Positions 32,973 to 43,079 of a stretch of 64,000 nucleotides of DNA are shown here, piece by piece. The notes under the pieces were generated by a model. The model was not told where the DNA came from, ran no database searches, and saw only the letters and a list, made by a program, of their open reading frames with translations. The first letter of the stretch is position 1. Every line of letters begins with the position of its first letter. Source of the stretch: Cutaneotrichosporon cavernicola (lineage: Eukaryota; Basidiomycota; Tremellomycetes; Trichosporonales; Trichosporonaceae); contig NC_083396.1 in assembly GCF_030864355.1 (NCBI RefSeq), positions 1,240,001 through 1,304,000 on the forward strand, written 5' to 3'. Both the position numbers and the translations under genes were made by a program.

Positions 32973-33269
32973 GCTGCGCCCCAGTCAAATGGAGTGGGTG
33001 AAGCGAATAGGAGTTACGGTTAGTGATGGTGGGTTCATGTTGATGGGAGTGATCGCAGGTGGCGGCTCAACATAGCCGTAACCGGGCCTTCTACGTTAAC
33101 GTATTCGGTCGACTCCGAAACCACGAATCACTTGGTGGAGCCTCTGTTCGAATCTCACCCGTAGACCAAATTTACTCCCGCGCGTCAACTCACCCCTCCA
33201 CCCAGCCTCCACCACTACGTGTCTACTCTGTCATGGTGAACAGTTCACCAACACTCCTACACTGACACC

Positions 33270-34802
33270 ATGAGCCACCTCGCCATCTACCTCCTGGCGC
33301 TGGCGGCGCTTCGCCCCGCCTCAGCCCTCGGAGTAGGACTACAAGACCTCGCCTCATTACCAAAATACCAAGTCGACTTCCTCAACGACCTCCCTCTATC
33401 TGAGAGCGACGCGGCGTCCATCAGGATCCATGGCCTGACCCACGAGGACCAGTTCCTCGCCCTCCATCCCGCCTCTGCGCGGCGAGACACCATCGAATCA
33501 ACTACCTCTCAAAGCAGTACCGACATCCTCCAGCCTGGCGAGCCAAACTCTCCGGCAGGCCAGATCACCCTCGTCCCAATGCTGTACACGCACCCGTCGA
33601 CCGAGTCCGGGCCGCACTCGTACCTCTGCGCAATGCCGAGCGTTAATACAACCATGGCCCAAACTGTACAAGAAGCATTGGACGAGCCCGAGCCAGATCC
33701 AGAGGAGAGCTGGCGCGCTCTCTCACATCTTGACGGACAGTGTCTATACCTCCGCATTCCCCATTCATGGTTCGCCTACGCGTACGTCCCCCTCCATAAC
33801 GCCGCTGATATCAGATACTGTCATAATAAGGATATTCGGCAGTTCCGGGAAAAGCCCGTCCCACACCCCCATCCAGAGGACTTTGTGCCTCAGGAAGACC
33901 CCGAGTACGACGGGTACACTCTGGGCGTAGCGCAGCCGCGCAAGTCCGCCAGCGATGCCGTTCAGCGCGCCGAGGCCACCGCGTCATTCGGGCAGAGCCA
34001 TGCGTCGCGATACCTTGTTCAGCGGTGGACTGGTGGAACGCGATGCGACCTAACCGGCAAACCCCGCGAAATCGAGGTGCAGGTCTACTGCTCGATGACG
34101 GGGACGGACATGATCTACATGGTCAACGAGGTGGCGATTTGCCAGTACGTCATGGTCATTCACTCGCCGCACCTCTGTTCGCTGCCGGGATTCCGGCCCG
34201 CAACAGCGGCGGACATCACACCCGCGCCTGTTAGGTGTAGGGAGATTGTGCCGGACGACGATTTTGCCGAGTGGTCCGAGAGGCGTGATCATCCCCGAAT
34301 CGGTGAGGTGATGAAAGAGGTGGCAGAGGTGGACGCACGCCTTGCGAGCCAGGAGGAAGATCCCGAACTCAAGATTGACGGCCTCAAGGGTGTCAGTATC
34401 AGCAAGGAGGACTTGTCCGCGATTTTGCAGGCGGCGTTCGGTGGCATTGCCAAGAAGCGCGAGGAGGTGGCCGACGCCGAGGTGGAACAGGAGATGGAGG
34501 AGGAGGCGGACCAACCTGCCACTGGCGCCAAGGATAAAGCAACGCCCGACCTCTACGTCGTCAACATGGACGGCGTGCGCGTGCCAGTCGACATCGAGTC
34601 TGTACCCCCATCCGAAGAGGAGTCCCGGCGCGCGACCCGGCGCGAGTTCATGAAGCAGCTGCACGCACAGATTGAGAAGGAGCTCGGAATCGGCTTGGCG
34701 GACAAGGAGTCTGAGCCCACGTCCGAGCGCGCCGAACAAGCGTCGGGCACAGGACTCGAGGATCCGCAAGACGCGCCGCCGATCCAGCGCGACGAGCTAT
34801 AA
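33270..34802 (+). CDS. YOS9: ER lectin of ERAD, OS-9/Yos9 family
   Basis: Recognises trimmed N-glycans on misfolded glycoproteins and hands them to the Hrd1 ligase. Single exon, 510 residues. The signal peptide is MSHLAIYLLALAALRPASAL. The MRH (mannose-6-phosphate receptor homology) domain spans roughly residues 120-315, including SHLDGQCLYLRIPHSWFAYAY, GTRCDLTGKPREIEVQVYC, YMVNEVAICQYVMVIHSPHLC; the Gln, Arg, Glu and Tyr sugar-contact residues and paired cysteines are present. The acidic C-terminal half ends in RDEL, a KDEL-type retrieval signal consistent with a luminal protein. It ends 154 bases from the convergent EMG1 stop. Confidence 0.93.
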   Translation: MSHLAIYLLALAALRPASALGVGLQDLASLPKYQVDFLNDLPLSESDAASIRIHGLTHEDQFLALHPASARRDTIESTTSQSSTDILQPGEPNSPAGQITLVPMLYTHPSTESGPHSYLCAMPSVNTTMAQTVQEALDEPEPDPEESWRALSHLDGQCLYLRIPHSWFAYAYVPLHNAADIRYCHNKDIRQFREKPVPHPHPEDFVPQEDPEYDGYTLGVAQPRKSASDAVQRAEATASFGQSHASRYLVQRWTGGTRCDLTGKPREIEVQVYCSMTGTDMIYMVNEVAICQYVMVIHSPHLCSLPGFRPATAADITPAPVRCREIVPDDDFAEWSERRDHPRIGEVMKEVAEVDARLASQEEDPELKIDGLKGVSISKEDLSAILQAAFGGIAKKREEVADAEVEQEMEEEADQPATGAKDKATPDLYVVNMDGVRVPVDIESVPPSEEESRRATRREFMKQLHAQIEKELGIGLADKESEPTSERAEQASGTGLEDPQDAPPIQRDEL

Positions 34803-34956
34803 ACAGTAGACGGCAGCTAGATGCATACACAGCAGACACTTTCCGGGCGGTTGACGCGTGGCGCATGAGGCGAGGTGGCGGCGATGAGGCACACCTGGTA
34901 TGAGTGGAAAAAGCAAGGAAATATGGTACTGTATCACAGGATCACAAGGTACTAGA

Positions 34957-36156
34957 CTAGACAATGTCCCAAAGCTCCTCCATCGCACAGCAGAACTTGC
35001 CGCATGCAACACTGGCCGAGAGCGAGTAGTCGGAGATGGAGATTTTCTGGTCGACATAGGCGTCCGCAAAGTTGTCTGGTCCGCGTGCCATGGCGCCGAC
35101 AAAGACGCACACGCTATGCGACTCTGGGAGGGTTGGGAGGAACTGGGAGAGGCGAATGGTTGGGGCGTCGCCCGAAAGAGTGAGCTTGATAGTGTTGGTT
35201 GGGAGGTGGTCTGTGATGGGGTTCTTGATGACGCGCAACAGCTTCTCCGAGCCCTGTACGCCGCGAATCGACAGTTTGTGCAGCAGTTGAACTTGGTGTG
35301 AGCCTTTACCGATCATCCGATTCCCGAATGTCTGTGCGTACAAACCGCGACTCACCCATAAGACCCGAGAAACGCTTAAACGTCCGCGGTATCCGCACGC
35401 TCGGGTTGACCTCGATGAGCACGCCCTTGGCCGTGTGGATGTAAACCTGGAGCAGGCCAGCCTTGTTCAACGGGCTATCGAGGAGGGTCAGGAGACACTG
35501 ATGAGTGATATCGGGCCGCGCGTCGGCAATGTCGCGCCCGTTGCGCGCCAAAATACCCTGGTGGTCGTCGCAGTTGAGCAGCGCGTACTTTGCCTCCTTG
35601 CCTGCCGCGTTCTTGCCTCCGCTCCCGCTCGACACCTTGTATGCTTCAAGGCAGGCCTGGGATTAGCGTGAGGGAGCGAGCAGAGCGAGCCCAGGCGATC
35701 ATGGGAATGGAAGGTGTGTCCCTGTCCTCGGCGCATCTTTCACCTTCCCTCGTCCCATCGTTCCATCTTACTTACCTGCGAAAGCACGACAATCATGCGC
35801 CGCTTGTTGTCCTTCTCTGCATGTGTCTTGGGCACCGTTGCTGCCTGCGGTACCATGTTGGCCCCCACAGCCGCCCGCCTCGAGTTGGGTAAAGGGCGGG
35901 TCACACGCGCATGCGCGACCGCCGCAGTGAGTGCTTCGCGCGCCTCGGCGCTCAGCGGCGCACTCCCCCCCATCGCCGAGCCGGACGCAGCCACCGCAGC
36001 GTCCTCATCGTCGCTCATCCGCTCGTCCTTCTGGGCACGAGGCTTGAACTCGGGTGCGTCCGCCGACATCTTGGAAGCCTTCCATGGAGACTGGTGGTCC
36101 ATGTTTGATGCGCGTCGCTTGGGCGGGGAGGATGCGCGGTCTCGGTGAGATGGCAT
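34957..36156 (-). CDS. EMG1: 18S rRNA (pseudouridine-N1)-methyltransferase Emg1/Nep1
   Basis: SPOUT-class enzyme of the small-subunit processome that methylates the hypermodified pseudouridine in 18S rRNA. Exons 36156-35776, 35656-35356 and 35291-34957 encode 338 residues. After a charged, disordered N-terminus (about 115 residues) come [89 protein letters not shown] and, in the trefoil knot, [21 protein letters not shown], then [22 protein letters not shown]. All family blocks are intact. It is transcribed in the same direction as the uL4 gene. Confidence 0.96.
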
Positions 36157-36478
36157 GGTTGTTGTACTGTTAATAAGAATGGGATGGTTCGTGAAGGGTT
36201 GAGCCGAGAGCGACGTCTCTGAAAGTTATCGCAGTCACAGTCAGGTACGGCGGGATCAAAATTCCACAAATACGGCCTCAATTTTCATTTCCCTTCACCT
36301 TGAATTCAGAATCCAGAATCCAAGACAGAAATCAATACAAACAAACAACAATGCAGCAAGCAGTAAAGCACCAATGTAGTAATGAAACAGACACAGACGA
36401 CAAGAGAACAGGAAAGACACAGAGCACACGTATTAAGAGTACACAAAAGTGCATCAACTACAACCCACAGCCCAACGC
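36157..36478. other. Intergenic between uL4 and EMG1
   Basis: About 320 bases: 3' UTR of uL4 (A/C-rich, with CAGAATCCAGAATCC-like repeats near 36303-36322) and the promoter of EMG1. No gene. Confidence 0.5.
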
Positions 36479-37816
36479 TTAGGCAGCGAGGTGGTTGGCA
36501 AGGAAGGCCTCGCCGGCACGGCCAGTCGAAGCCGCCTTCTTGCCGCCCTTGCCGGCCTTCTTGCGCTCCTGGCGGAGAAGCTCCTGGCGACGGAGCGTCT
36601 TGGCGTAGGGGTTGAGGCGGAAGAGAACAGCCTTGTTGCGGAGGGGGTTCTTCTTCTGGGTGAAGGGGCGCTTCTGGGTGGGCTGGCCAGCGGGGCGGAC
36701 AACCGACTGGATCTCGTCCGAGTTGATGAGGCGGGTAACGTCGGTGTTCGAGATCTTGGCAGTGGGGATCGAGAAGCCAGACTTGTTCTCGTAGATCGAG
36801 TCGAGCTGCTTGATGGCGTCCTCGGTCCAGATGACGAAGCGGCCGACGTGGCCACCGGGGGCGAGCTGGAGGAGGTTGAGGCTCTCAACGGGCGAGGTCT
36901 CAACACCGGGGACGTTGCGGAAAGCGCGAACGATACCCTCGTCCTTGCCGTAGACGACGAGGGGGCCGCGGCGCTGGCGGTAGCGGCGGTTGCGCCACTT
37001 GCCCTTGCCGGCGCGGATCTTGCGCGAGTTCGAGACCTTGGCAACGTCGGGGAAGGCGGCGAGGGTCTTGAGGAGCTCAACGGCGGCCTTGGTCTTGTCG
37101 ACCGACTCAACCGACGACGAGACGACAAGGGGAACCTCCTGGATCTGCTCGATGCGGTGGCCACGGGCGAGAACGAGCGAGGGGACGGCCGACGCGGCGA
37201 GAGCCGAGGCGACGGCGTAGCGGCGCTGGTTGTGGTTCACCTTGACGTGCCACTTGCGCCACGTCTTGGTGGGGGCGAACATGCGACCGCCACGGCACAT
37301 GTTGCCGAACGCGGCCTGGCCCGAGCGCTGGGTACCACCACCGCCGACACGGGGGATACGAGCGACGGCACGACCAGTGCCCCACGACTCAGCCGAGGTC
37401 TGGTGACCGGCCATCTTGTTGACGGCGTAAGCCTGACGACGGTTCTTGGCGATCGACTCTGTGGGGTTAGCAACCTTGCTCGCGACTTGAATCGGGGGGG
37501 GCTATGTGCGCGATATCAAGCAATTCTGCACCGAGCTTGCAGAATCCCGTCTCCCGCTTCAAATCCTTCGTTGGTTCCTACTCACTGTGGACGGCCTGAA
37601 CAACGTCAATGCGGATGGGCGCCTGAGGAGTTAGCATGAATGTCCAGAAGCGCGCACGACAAAGCGGAGGGAGCGGGGTGGACACTCGCACGATGCCACC
37701 CTACTCCACATCCACTCCTCGATATCAAGACGTACCGAGAAGACGGCGGGGAGCGGGACAGAGCCCGAGGACTCGCCGGCGGCAGAGAAGACGGAGATGG
37801 TGGGACGGGCGGCCAT
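36479..37816 (-). CDS. RPL4: 60S ribosomal protein uL4
   Basis: Large-subunit protein lining the peptide exit tunnel. Exons 37816-37736, 37622-37586 and 37458-36479 give 365 residues. It starts [19 protein letters not shown]; after splicing it reads [23 protein letters not shown], the universally conserved loop [31 protein letters not shown] that enters the tunnel, [19 protein letters not shown] and a long eukaryotic extension ending [12 protein letters not shown]. The second exon is only 37 bases. Normal length. Confidence 0.97.
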
Positions 37817-38081
37817 TTTTCTGATTGTCAGTCGTTGTCGCTTGTGTCGAGCTCACGATCTACTTGAGGGCTGGAGGAGACGACAAGTTGTCCTGCGGGT
37901 CTACGAAAATCACCCTGCCACAGACTCTGGATCGTTTGGCAGAACCACGTGGCAGATCGGCGTACCGGAGATAGACAACATTCAGCGTGTGGCGATTTCG
38001 AAGTGGAGGTCTCTGATTTCGAGTTCCGACTTGGAGATTGCCCGGGGTGTGTACATTCCAAAGTTCTGTTATCGCATCAAC
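37817..38081. promoter_or_regulatory. Divergent promoter of cytosolic uL4 and mitochondrial bL33
   Basis: 265 bases separate the two ATGs, so both leaders and promoters must lie here. No specific binding site was identified with confidence. Confidence 0.6.
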
Positions 38082-38397
38082 ATGGCCAAGGGAGCGAAGC
38101 AGAAGTGAGCTGCGTGCTACATTGTGAGCGATAGACGGGCTAACCCCAGGCGCATTCTCGTGCGGCTCGTGTCGTCCGCCCTCACGGGCTTCTTCTACAC
38201 CACCTCGCGGACACGATTGGCCGACAAGCTCCAGATGATGAAGTACGACCCAGTCGGTGAGTACTGTCGACATGAGTTGCAGCGCCCAGTGGAGCCTCGC
38301 GCGGTTGTCTGCACTTCCGAGTGTTCTCGTCTATCCCAGTGACATGCTAACGGCAGTCAAGAAGCACGTCCTCTTCGTCGAACAAAAGATCAAGTAG
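38082..38397 (+). CDS. MRPL39: Mitochondrial large-subunit ribosomal protein bL33m
   Basis: Small mitoribosomal protein of 56 residues from three exons: 38082-38104, 38150-38256, 38357-38397. The spliced sequence, MAKGAKQKRILVRLVSSALT then GFFYTTSRTRLADKLQMMKY and DPVVKKHVLFVEQKIK, matches bL33 end to end. It has no separate presequence, as is usual for this protein. No single frame contains it, so unspliced searches miss it. Its stop is 31 bases from the convergent CUZ1 stop. Confidence 0.93.
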
Positions 38398-38428
38398 CGA
38401 TCGCGACATGGCCTGTATGCATATACCC

Positions 38429-39572
38429 TCACTCCCAACCGCGTACGAGGACGATAACATCGCCACTTGTGACTTGCTCGCCGGCAGAGAGCGTGAGGTC
38501 CAGCGGCGTGGCGGCGCGGGGCGCGTCAGGTCGGAGCGAGATGACGAGGGCGGCGAGTTGCTGGAGTCAGAGCAAGTCAAGTCGTCCGAAGGAAGGGGAC
38601 CAAGGAACACAAAGGATCCCTTTCGGCGGCGGTATATGCCTCTCGCGTAATGGCGAAACAATTGAAGGAAGCAGGGGAAGACAGGGGACGGCGCGGAGGG
38701 AGACTCACCAAACCAGCCCGCGACATCTTGGCGCGGGCAATGAGCGTGTCGAATAACTTACCCCCTGGCATCGCATGCGGCACCCAAATCCGTTCTGGCT
38801 TGCCAGTGCCGATCGCAGCCCCAGCCGCCGTAGGGGCGTACTTGCCACCACCCGCTAGCCAGGTCCGTACCCGTGCCCCGCCCTCGTCGACCACGAACTC
38901 GAGGGCGGCACTCTTGTCGCGGGGGACCTTGGCATCGAGAGGGCGGGCGAGCGAGCGCGTCTTGGTCTGGTGCAGTTTGTAGAGTTTGTCGTTGGCCGTA
39001 AGGAGCGCTGGGGATGGGGATGGGGATGGGGCTGGGTTTGGGACAGTTGAAGAGGAAGGGTTAAGGCGGGGCGGCGACCCGGTCCGCGTCCGGTCCACCT
39101 GCTTTGGCACGGCTATGCGCTCCTTCCCTGCCTGGATTGGGAAATGTTTCGCCATCACTTCTGCCGCCTTGTCCCTCCGAACAATCTGCGCGTCCTGTCG
39201 TGCGCTAAGCGCACGGGGTGCAGTGCACTCGTGCGCCTCCTGGCTCCGATGTCTGATGTCAGCCTGCCCCAATCAGACATACTTGACACAGAAAGCCCCG
39301 CCGCACACACAACGCACTTGGCGCGCCACATTGTCCTCGGCAGCACCTTCGAGGCCACCGACACTCTCGATCGTCTCCACCTTGCATTCCCCAAACGCGC
39401 ATGTGCCGCGGAGACGCTTCCTGCTTGGCCCGGCTTGAATTTGAGGCTGGGAGCAGTCGTGACCTTGAACATGCTCGCGGCAGAAGACACGCTCGCAGCT
39501 GAGACAGGTGAAGGGGAGGAAGTCGACGAGTGCGCAGGTCGCGCAGCTTGTCCCGACGTCCAGGAGAGACAT
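38429..39572 (-). CDS. CUZ1: AN1-type zinc-finger protein, Cuz1 family
   Basis: Family members link Cdc48 and the proteasome during arsenite and proteotoxic stress. Exons 39572-39283, 39252-38709 and 38560-38429 encode 321 residues. Two AN1 fingers occupy the first 110 residues: CATCALVDFLPFTCLSC with CREHVQGHDC, and CAFGECKV with VRCVCGGAFCVKHRSQEAHEC, the second completed only after splicing. A proline-rich linker follows, then a ubiquitin-like C-terminal region (YKLHQTKTRSLARPLDA ... LVISLRPDAPRAATPLDLTL ... GDVIVLVRGWE), as in Cuz1. It is divergent from the EF-hand-like gene over 142 bases. Confidence 0.88.
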
Positions 39573-39714
39573 GTTGTTGTGGCAAGTGAACGGAGGCTTT
39601 TGGGGGTGGCGATTAGATATGGATTAGTCAACCGGTGGAGGTCGTCCAACTTGCAACATCCTTCTTCAACATCCCTCTTCAACATCCCTCTTCAACCTTT
39701 CAGTTACATTCAAC

Positions 39715-40818
39715 ATGGACGACCCCGAGTTTCTCCAACTTTCTGCACGCCAGAGACGTACAGTCGATCGCGCGTTCGAGCGCGGACTGCGGGCGAACAA
39801 GGGGCGGCCGTCCAAGCGGCGGCGGATGACGTCTGGCCTAACAACAGGAACTGCAACCCCTGGAGCAAGAGGCTTCGTCGATGACGGCAGCTTCGTAGAC
39901 GATCGTGGAGGTTCTGTACCAGAAGAAGGTGGTGGTTTTATCGACGACAGCGGTGGCTTTACCCTCGAAGACGATGCGGGAGGGTTCATCCCAGACGATG
40001 GAGCCGGCTTCATCCCCGAAGATGACGGGCCCGGCGGTTTCATACCCGACGACGATTCCGGCGGTGGTTTCATGCCCGTTGACGATTCCGGTGGTGGCTT
40101 CATGCCCGACGCCGATGCTGGCGGTGGCTTCATGCCCGACTCTGGCCCCTCAGCTGGCCCCTCGACCACACGCAGCCGCGCGCACTCCGCGGACTCCAAC
40201 GACGACGCCGAAGAGAGCATCACCTTCGGCCTGATTCCCACGCTCCTGAGCTCCCTTGGCCTCCCATCGGACGAGGACGTCCTCTCCGTCTTCCGCGCGA
40301 TGGGTGAAGACGGCGTGCGGCGCAAGGACTTCCGTGCGGTCTGTGCTGCCCTGATGCCGCCGGACGCTCAAGAGCCGGAAGATGAAGAAGCAGACGAGGA
40401 TGAAAAGGATGAAGATGGTGACTGGGACATGAGTTCCGGTTCTGACTCTGATGCCTTTGCACCAAGCGACGAGAGCGACTTTGGCGCACCCAAAGGCAAG
40501 AGGACGACGCGACGCGCCAAGGCTCTCGAGGATACTGGTGCGGCCCGACTGTCTACCCGTCAACGCGAGGCGGCGCGCGCGTTGTGGGCACTCATAAAGC
40601 CCGACGCGAAGGGTACAAATGGCATTCTCTCTCGCGACGAGGTCAAGAGATGGGCTCGGGAGCTCGGCGAAATGTGGTCCGACGTCGAGGTAAGTCATGG
40701 CAAGGACGAGCTGACCTAGATTACGGATATGGTTACATTGTTTTCGGGGCAGCATGAGGGACGAGGCTTGAGTTTCGAGGACTTTGGGGTTGTGATGCTG
40801 CGTGCGGGACTCGTGTAG
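39715..40818 (+). CDS. Acidic repeat protein with C-terminal EF-hand-like region (unknown function)
   Basis: Exons 39715-40689 and 40720-40818 (intron of 30 bases) give 357 residues. The N-terminus is basic (LSARQRRTVDRAFERG ... GRPSKRRRM, a likely nuclear signal). Residues about 55-150 consist of roughly eight imperfect 9-14-residue repeats of the type GGGF(I/M)PDD. Then come a helical segment (GLIPTLLSSLGLPSDEDVLSVFRAM), a strongly acidic stretch, and a C-terminal pair of EF-hand-like helix-loop-helix units (ARALWALIKPDAKGTNGILS, then SFEDFGVVML) in which the calcium loops are not fully canonical. Function not recognised; nuclear chromatin- or repair-related roles are guesses. Confidence 0.75.
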
Positions 40819-43079
40819 AATCCGGTACTGCCTTTTCCTGAAGCAACGGCGTGGCCGGCGCACACTACGTACACCCCTCGCGCGCGTGGAGATCCGATAT
40901 TTGAGGACCTCAATCCCGGGGCGTCGCGCCCATCACTGACACGGTGAGGATCGACAACAACCGAGGCGGGATCCGTCATAGCCACTGTCTCTTCTGAAGA
41001 GCGGACGTATATTGAGTCGCGGCGTCGCCATGGTGTCGTCCCGGGTTTGAGGCTGCTCATTTATCCCAATGCTCTGGTCTGTTTACCTCACCCCTGACCA
41101 GGCAACTGTGGATGTACGGGGTATTTAATGTATCTGTTGAGGACGAGTTAAGGATGGGTGCGCACGAAGACTCCAACCCGAGGAGCTTCAATGAACTCCC
41201 ACAGAGGGAGTCAAGAAGCAGCGCCACTGGCTTTCGCACTCGTCGCAGCCGAGTCCTGCCGCCCGCAGGCGATATCCTTTATGTTGCTGACTGTGATCAG
41301 TACTGCGCGACCCGCGACCATCGATCTGATCGAAAAGACTGTCGAGCAGCTATTTGAGCCTCGCGTCCGCGCCTTGCTCTCACCATTTTCACTACAACGT
41401 CGCCGAGTTTCGTTCTCAACAATGGCCCCAATCTCTCTACCGCTGTGTAACCCTCTGACCTCACTTTGGGTAGGAGCAACGAAAGATCCCGAGCGGCGCC
41501 AGCCGCAGATGCTTGACAAAACAGTGCCACGTCTGCATGTAGATAACACCCACCACTACTGAGAAGGGCCCCCAAGGGCCCCCAAAGACTCCACTGCTGA
41601 ATGGGCGGCTCTGGGCGCCCTCCGGCAGGCTTCACACGGTTGAACTGATAAGTCAGTTGATCTAGAGGGTAAGGAGGAGCGGGAGGAGGCCAGCCAGCCA
41701 ACAGGCCCAGTCATGGTATGAGTTCCTAGCCTCCCTACTGTGTGGGATCGACCAGCATCTCATTCGGGCCCCGGAACCTCTCTGTCCCACGAGTCCATGA
41801 GGCGTTGATATCAACGTCCCGAAAAGTCACGACCATGGTGACCACCATGCGCTTCCCTGTCATGGCGAGCATGAGGTTCCCCTCGGGCAGACCTAGCCTC
41901 CCGGTTCCTTGTAACCTCGCGATTTTTGAGTCAGGATAGCGGGACGACTGAATGCTTCTGTGGAATGCCTTTGCACTAAAGCTGGCCCATAAGGAGTGCG
42001 TAGTGGGGTAGTGCGTATTTACTTGACCTTGTGGCGTAAAAATGGGGTCAGTTTTGTACCTGCACGGGACGTATCCCTAACCAAACACCGTGCTTGGATA
42101 TTGGAAACACCGTCACACGCCCAGGTTGGTTGTGGGTGGCGGCGCCACTGTGCTCAGGCTTCACAGCAGAATACTCCGGTACTCCGAGGCGTTAACTTGC
42201 AAGTTTGTGGGGTTTCCGTTTACCCGGTGACGAAAGACGGCGATCCTTTTGATTCTCCCCGTTTCTCAATCTTCAAGACAGGACAGAGACAGTTCAACAG
42301 ATTGCGCAAGTATGCTTGAAAGCTTTAGGTTGGGTTTAGAAGTGGCAGGATGGCGGGACCTGATCGTTCTAACAATCTCCTCTTCTCTGAGCAATGTAAA
42401 TTGCGTAAGCCTGGACATACGGGCTGCTGCATCATACCTATACGATACGTAAAGGACAGAGTGAAAGCTCTAGACAAAGAGGATGGACATTCTCAACGGG
42501 AAGGGCCCTGTGTACCTTTGTGCATTATCAACAGGGTTTGGGGTTGGCGGAAATTATTATGAGATTGTAATCGGTCAGGGAAGATTCATTAAAACTCGAT
42601 GGTGGCGTCTCACCTTTCTTGCATCTTCACATTCCCTTTACTCTGTTCATCCCATAACCTACCTCTGTTTCTCAACAATCAAAACGTGGCGCGTACTCAT
42701 GCTCATGAAATCATCTCATCTCAAGAGGGCTCCAGGGTGGTGGCGCTCGGTACGCAAGCTTCACTCGCTGCCCAGCTGAGCCGCCGGATCCACCCCACAG
42801 TCAATCCGGGTTCCAGGATTAGGACCCGACCGGCCTATGACCTATGGCTTATGGCTTGGTTCCCTTACTCCATGCAGACTTGAGACAGACTCTCAACATT
42901 GAAGAATAACATCAAGCTGTACTGCTATCTCACTCTTGCTCATTCACATCTGTTTCTCACACCCTGTTCACATTATTCGTCAGATCAGATCGCAACGCGC
43001 GCATGACTTGGTCGAGGTAGACTCGTCTCGCCTTGGCGGCCTCCTTCCCTCGATCCTCCCATCCTAGCCGACCGCAGTA
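40819..43079. other. Gene-poor intergenic block of about 2.3 kb
   Basis: No supported gene. The longest frames (about 134 codons on each strand near 41.2-41.7 kb) have no family signature, no conserved splice structure and overlap each other. A GGGCCCCCAA direct repeat lies at 41568-41585. Confidence 0.5.

Noticed and set aside
33086..33170. tRNA-like T-loop (GTTCGAATC) upstream of YOS9
   Set aside because: Bases flanking the loop do not form a T-stem and no acceptor partner is found.
36449..37639. 396-codon plus-strand frame over the uL4 gene
   Set aside because: Antisense shadow of a strongly codon-biased ribosomal gene; Leu/Ala/Gly-rich with no domain.
41158..41701. Overlapping frames of about 134 codons on both strands
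   Set aside because: No recognisable motif, mutually overlapping, no splice support.
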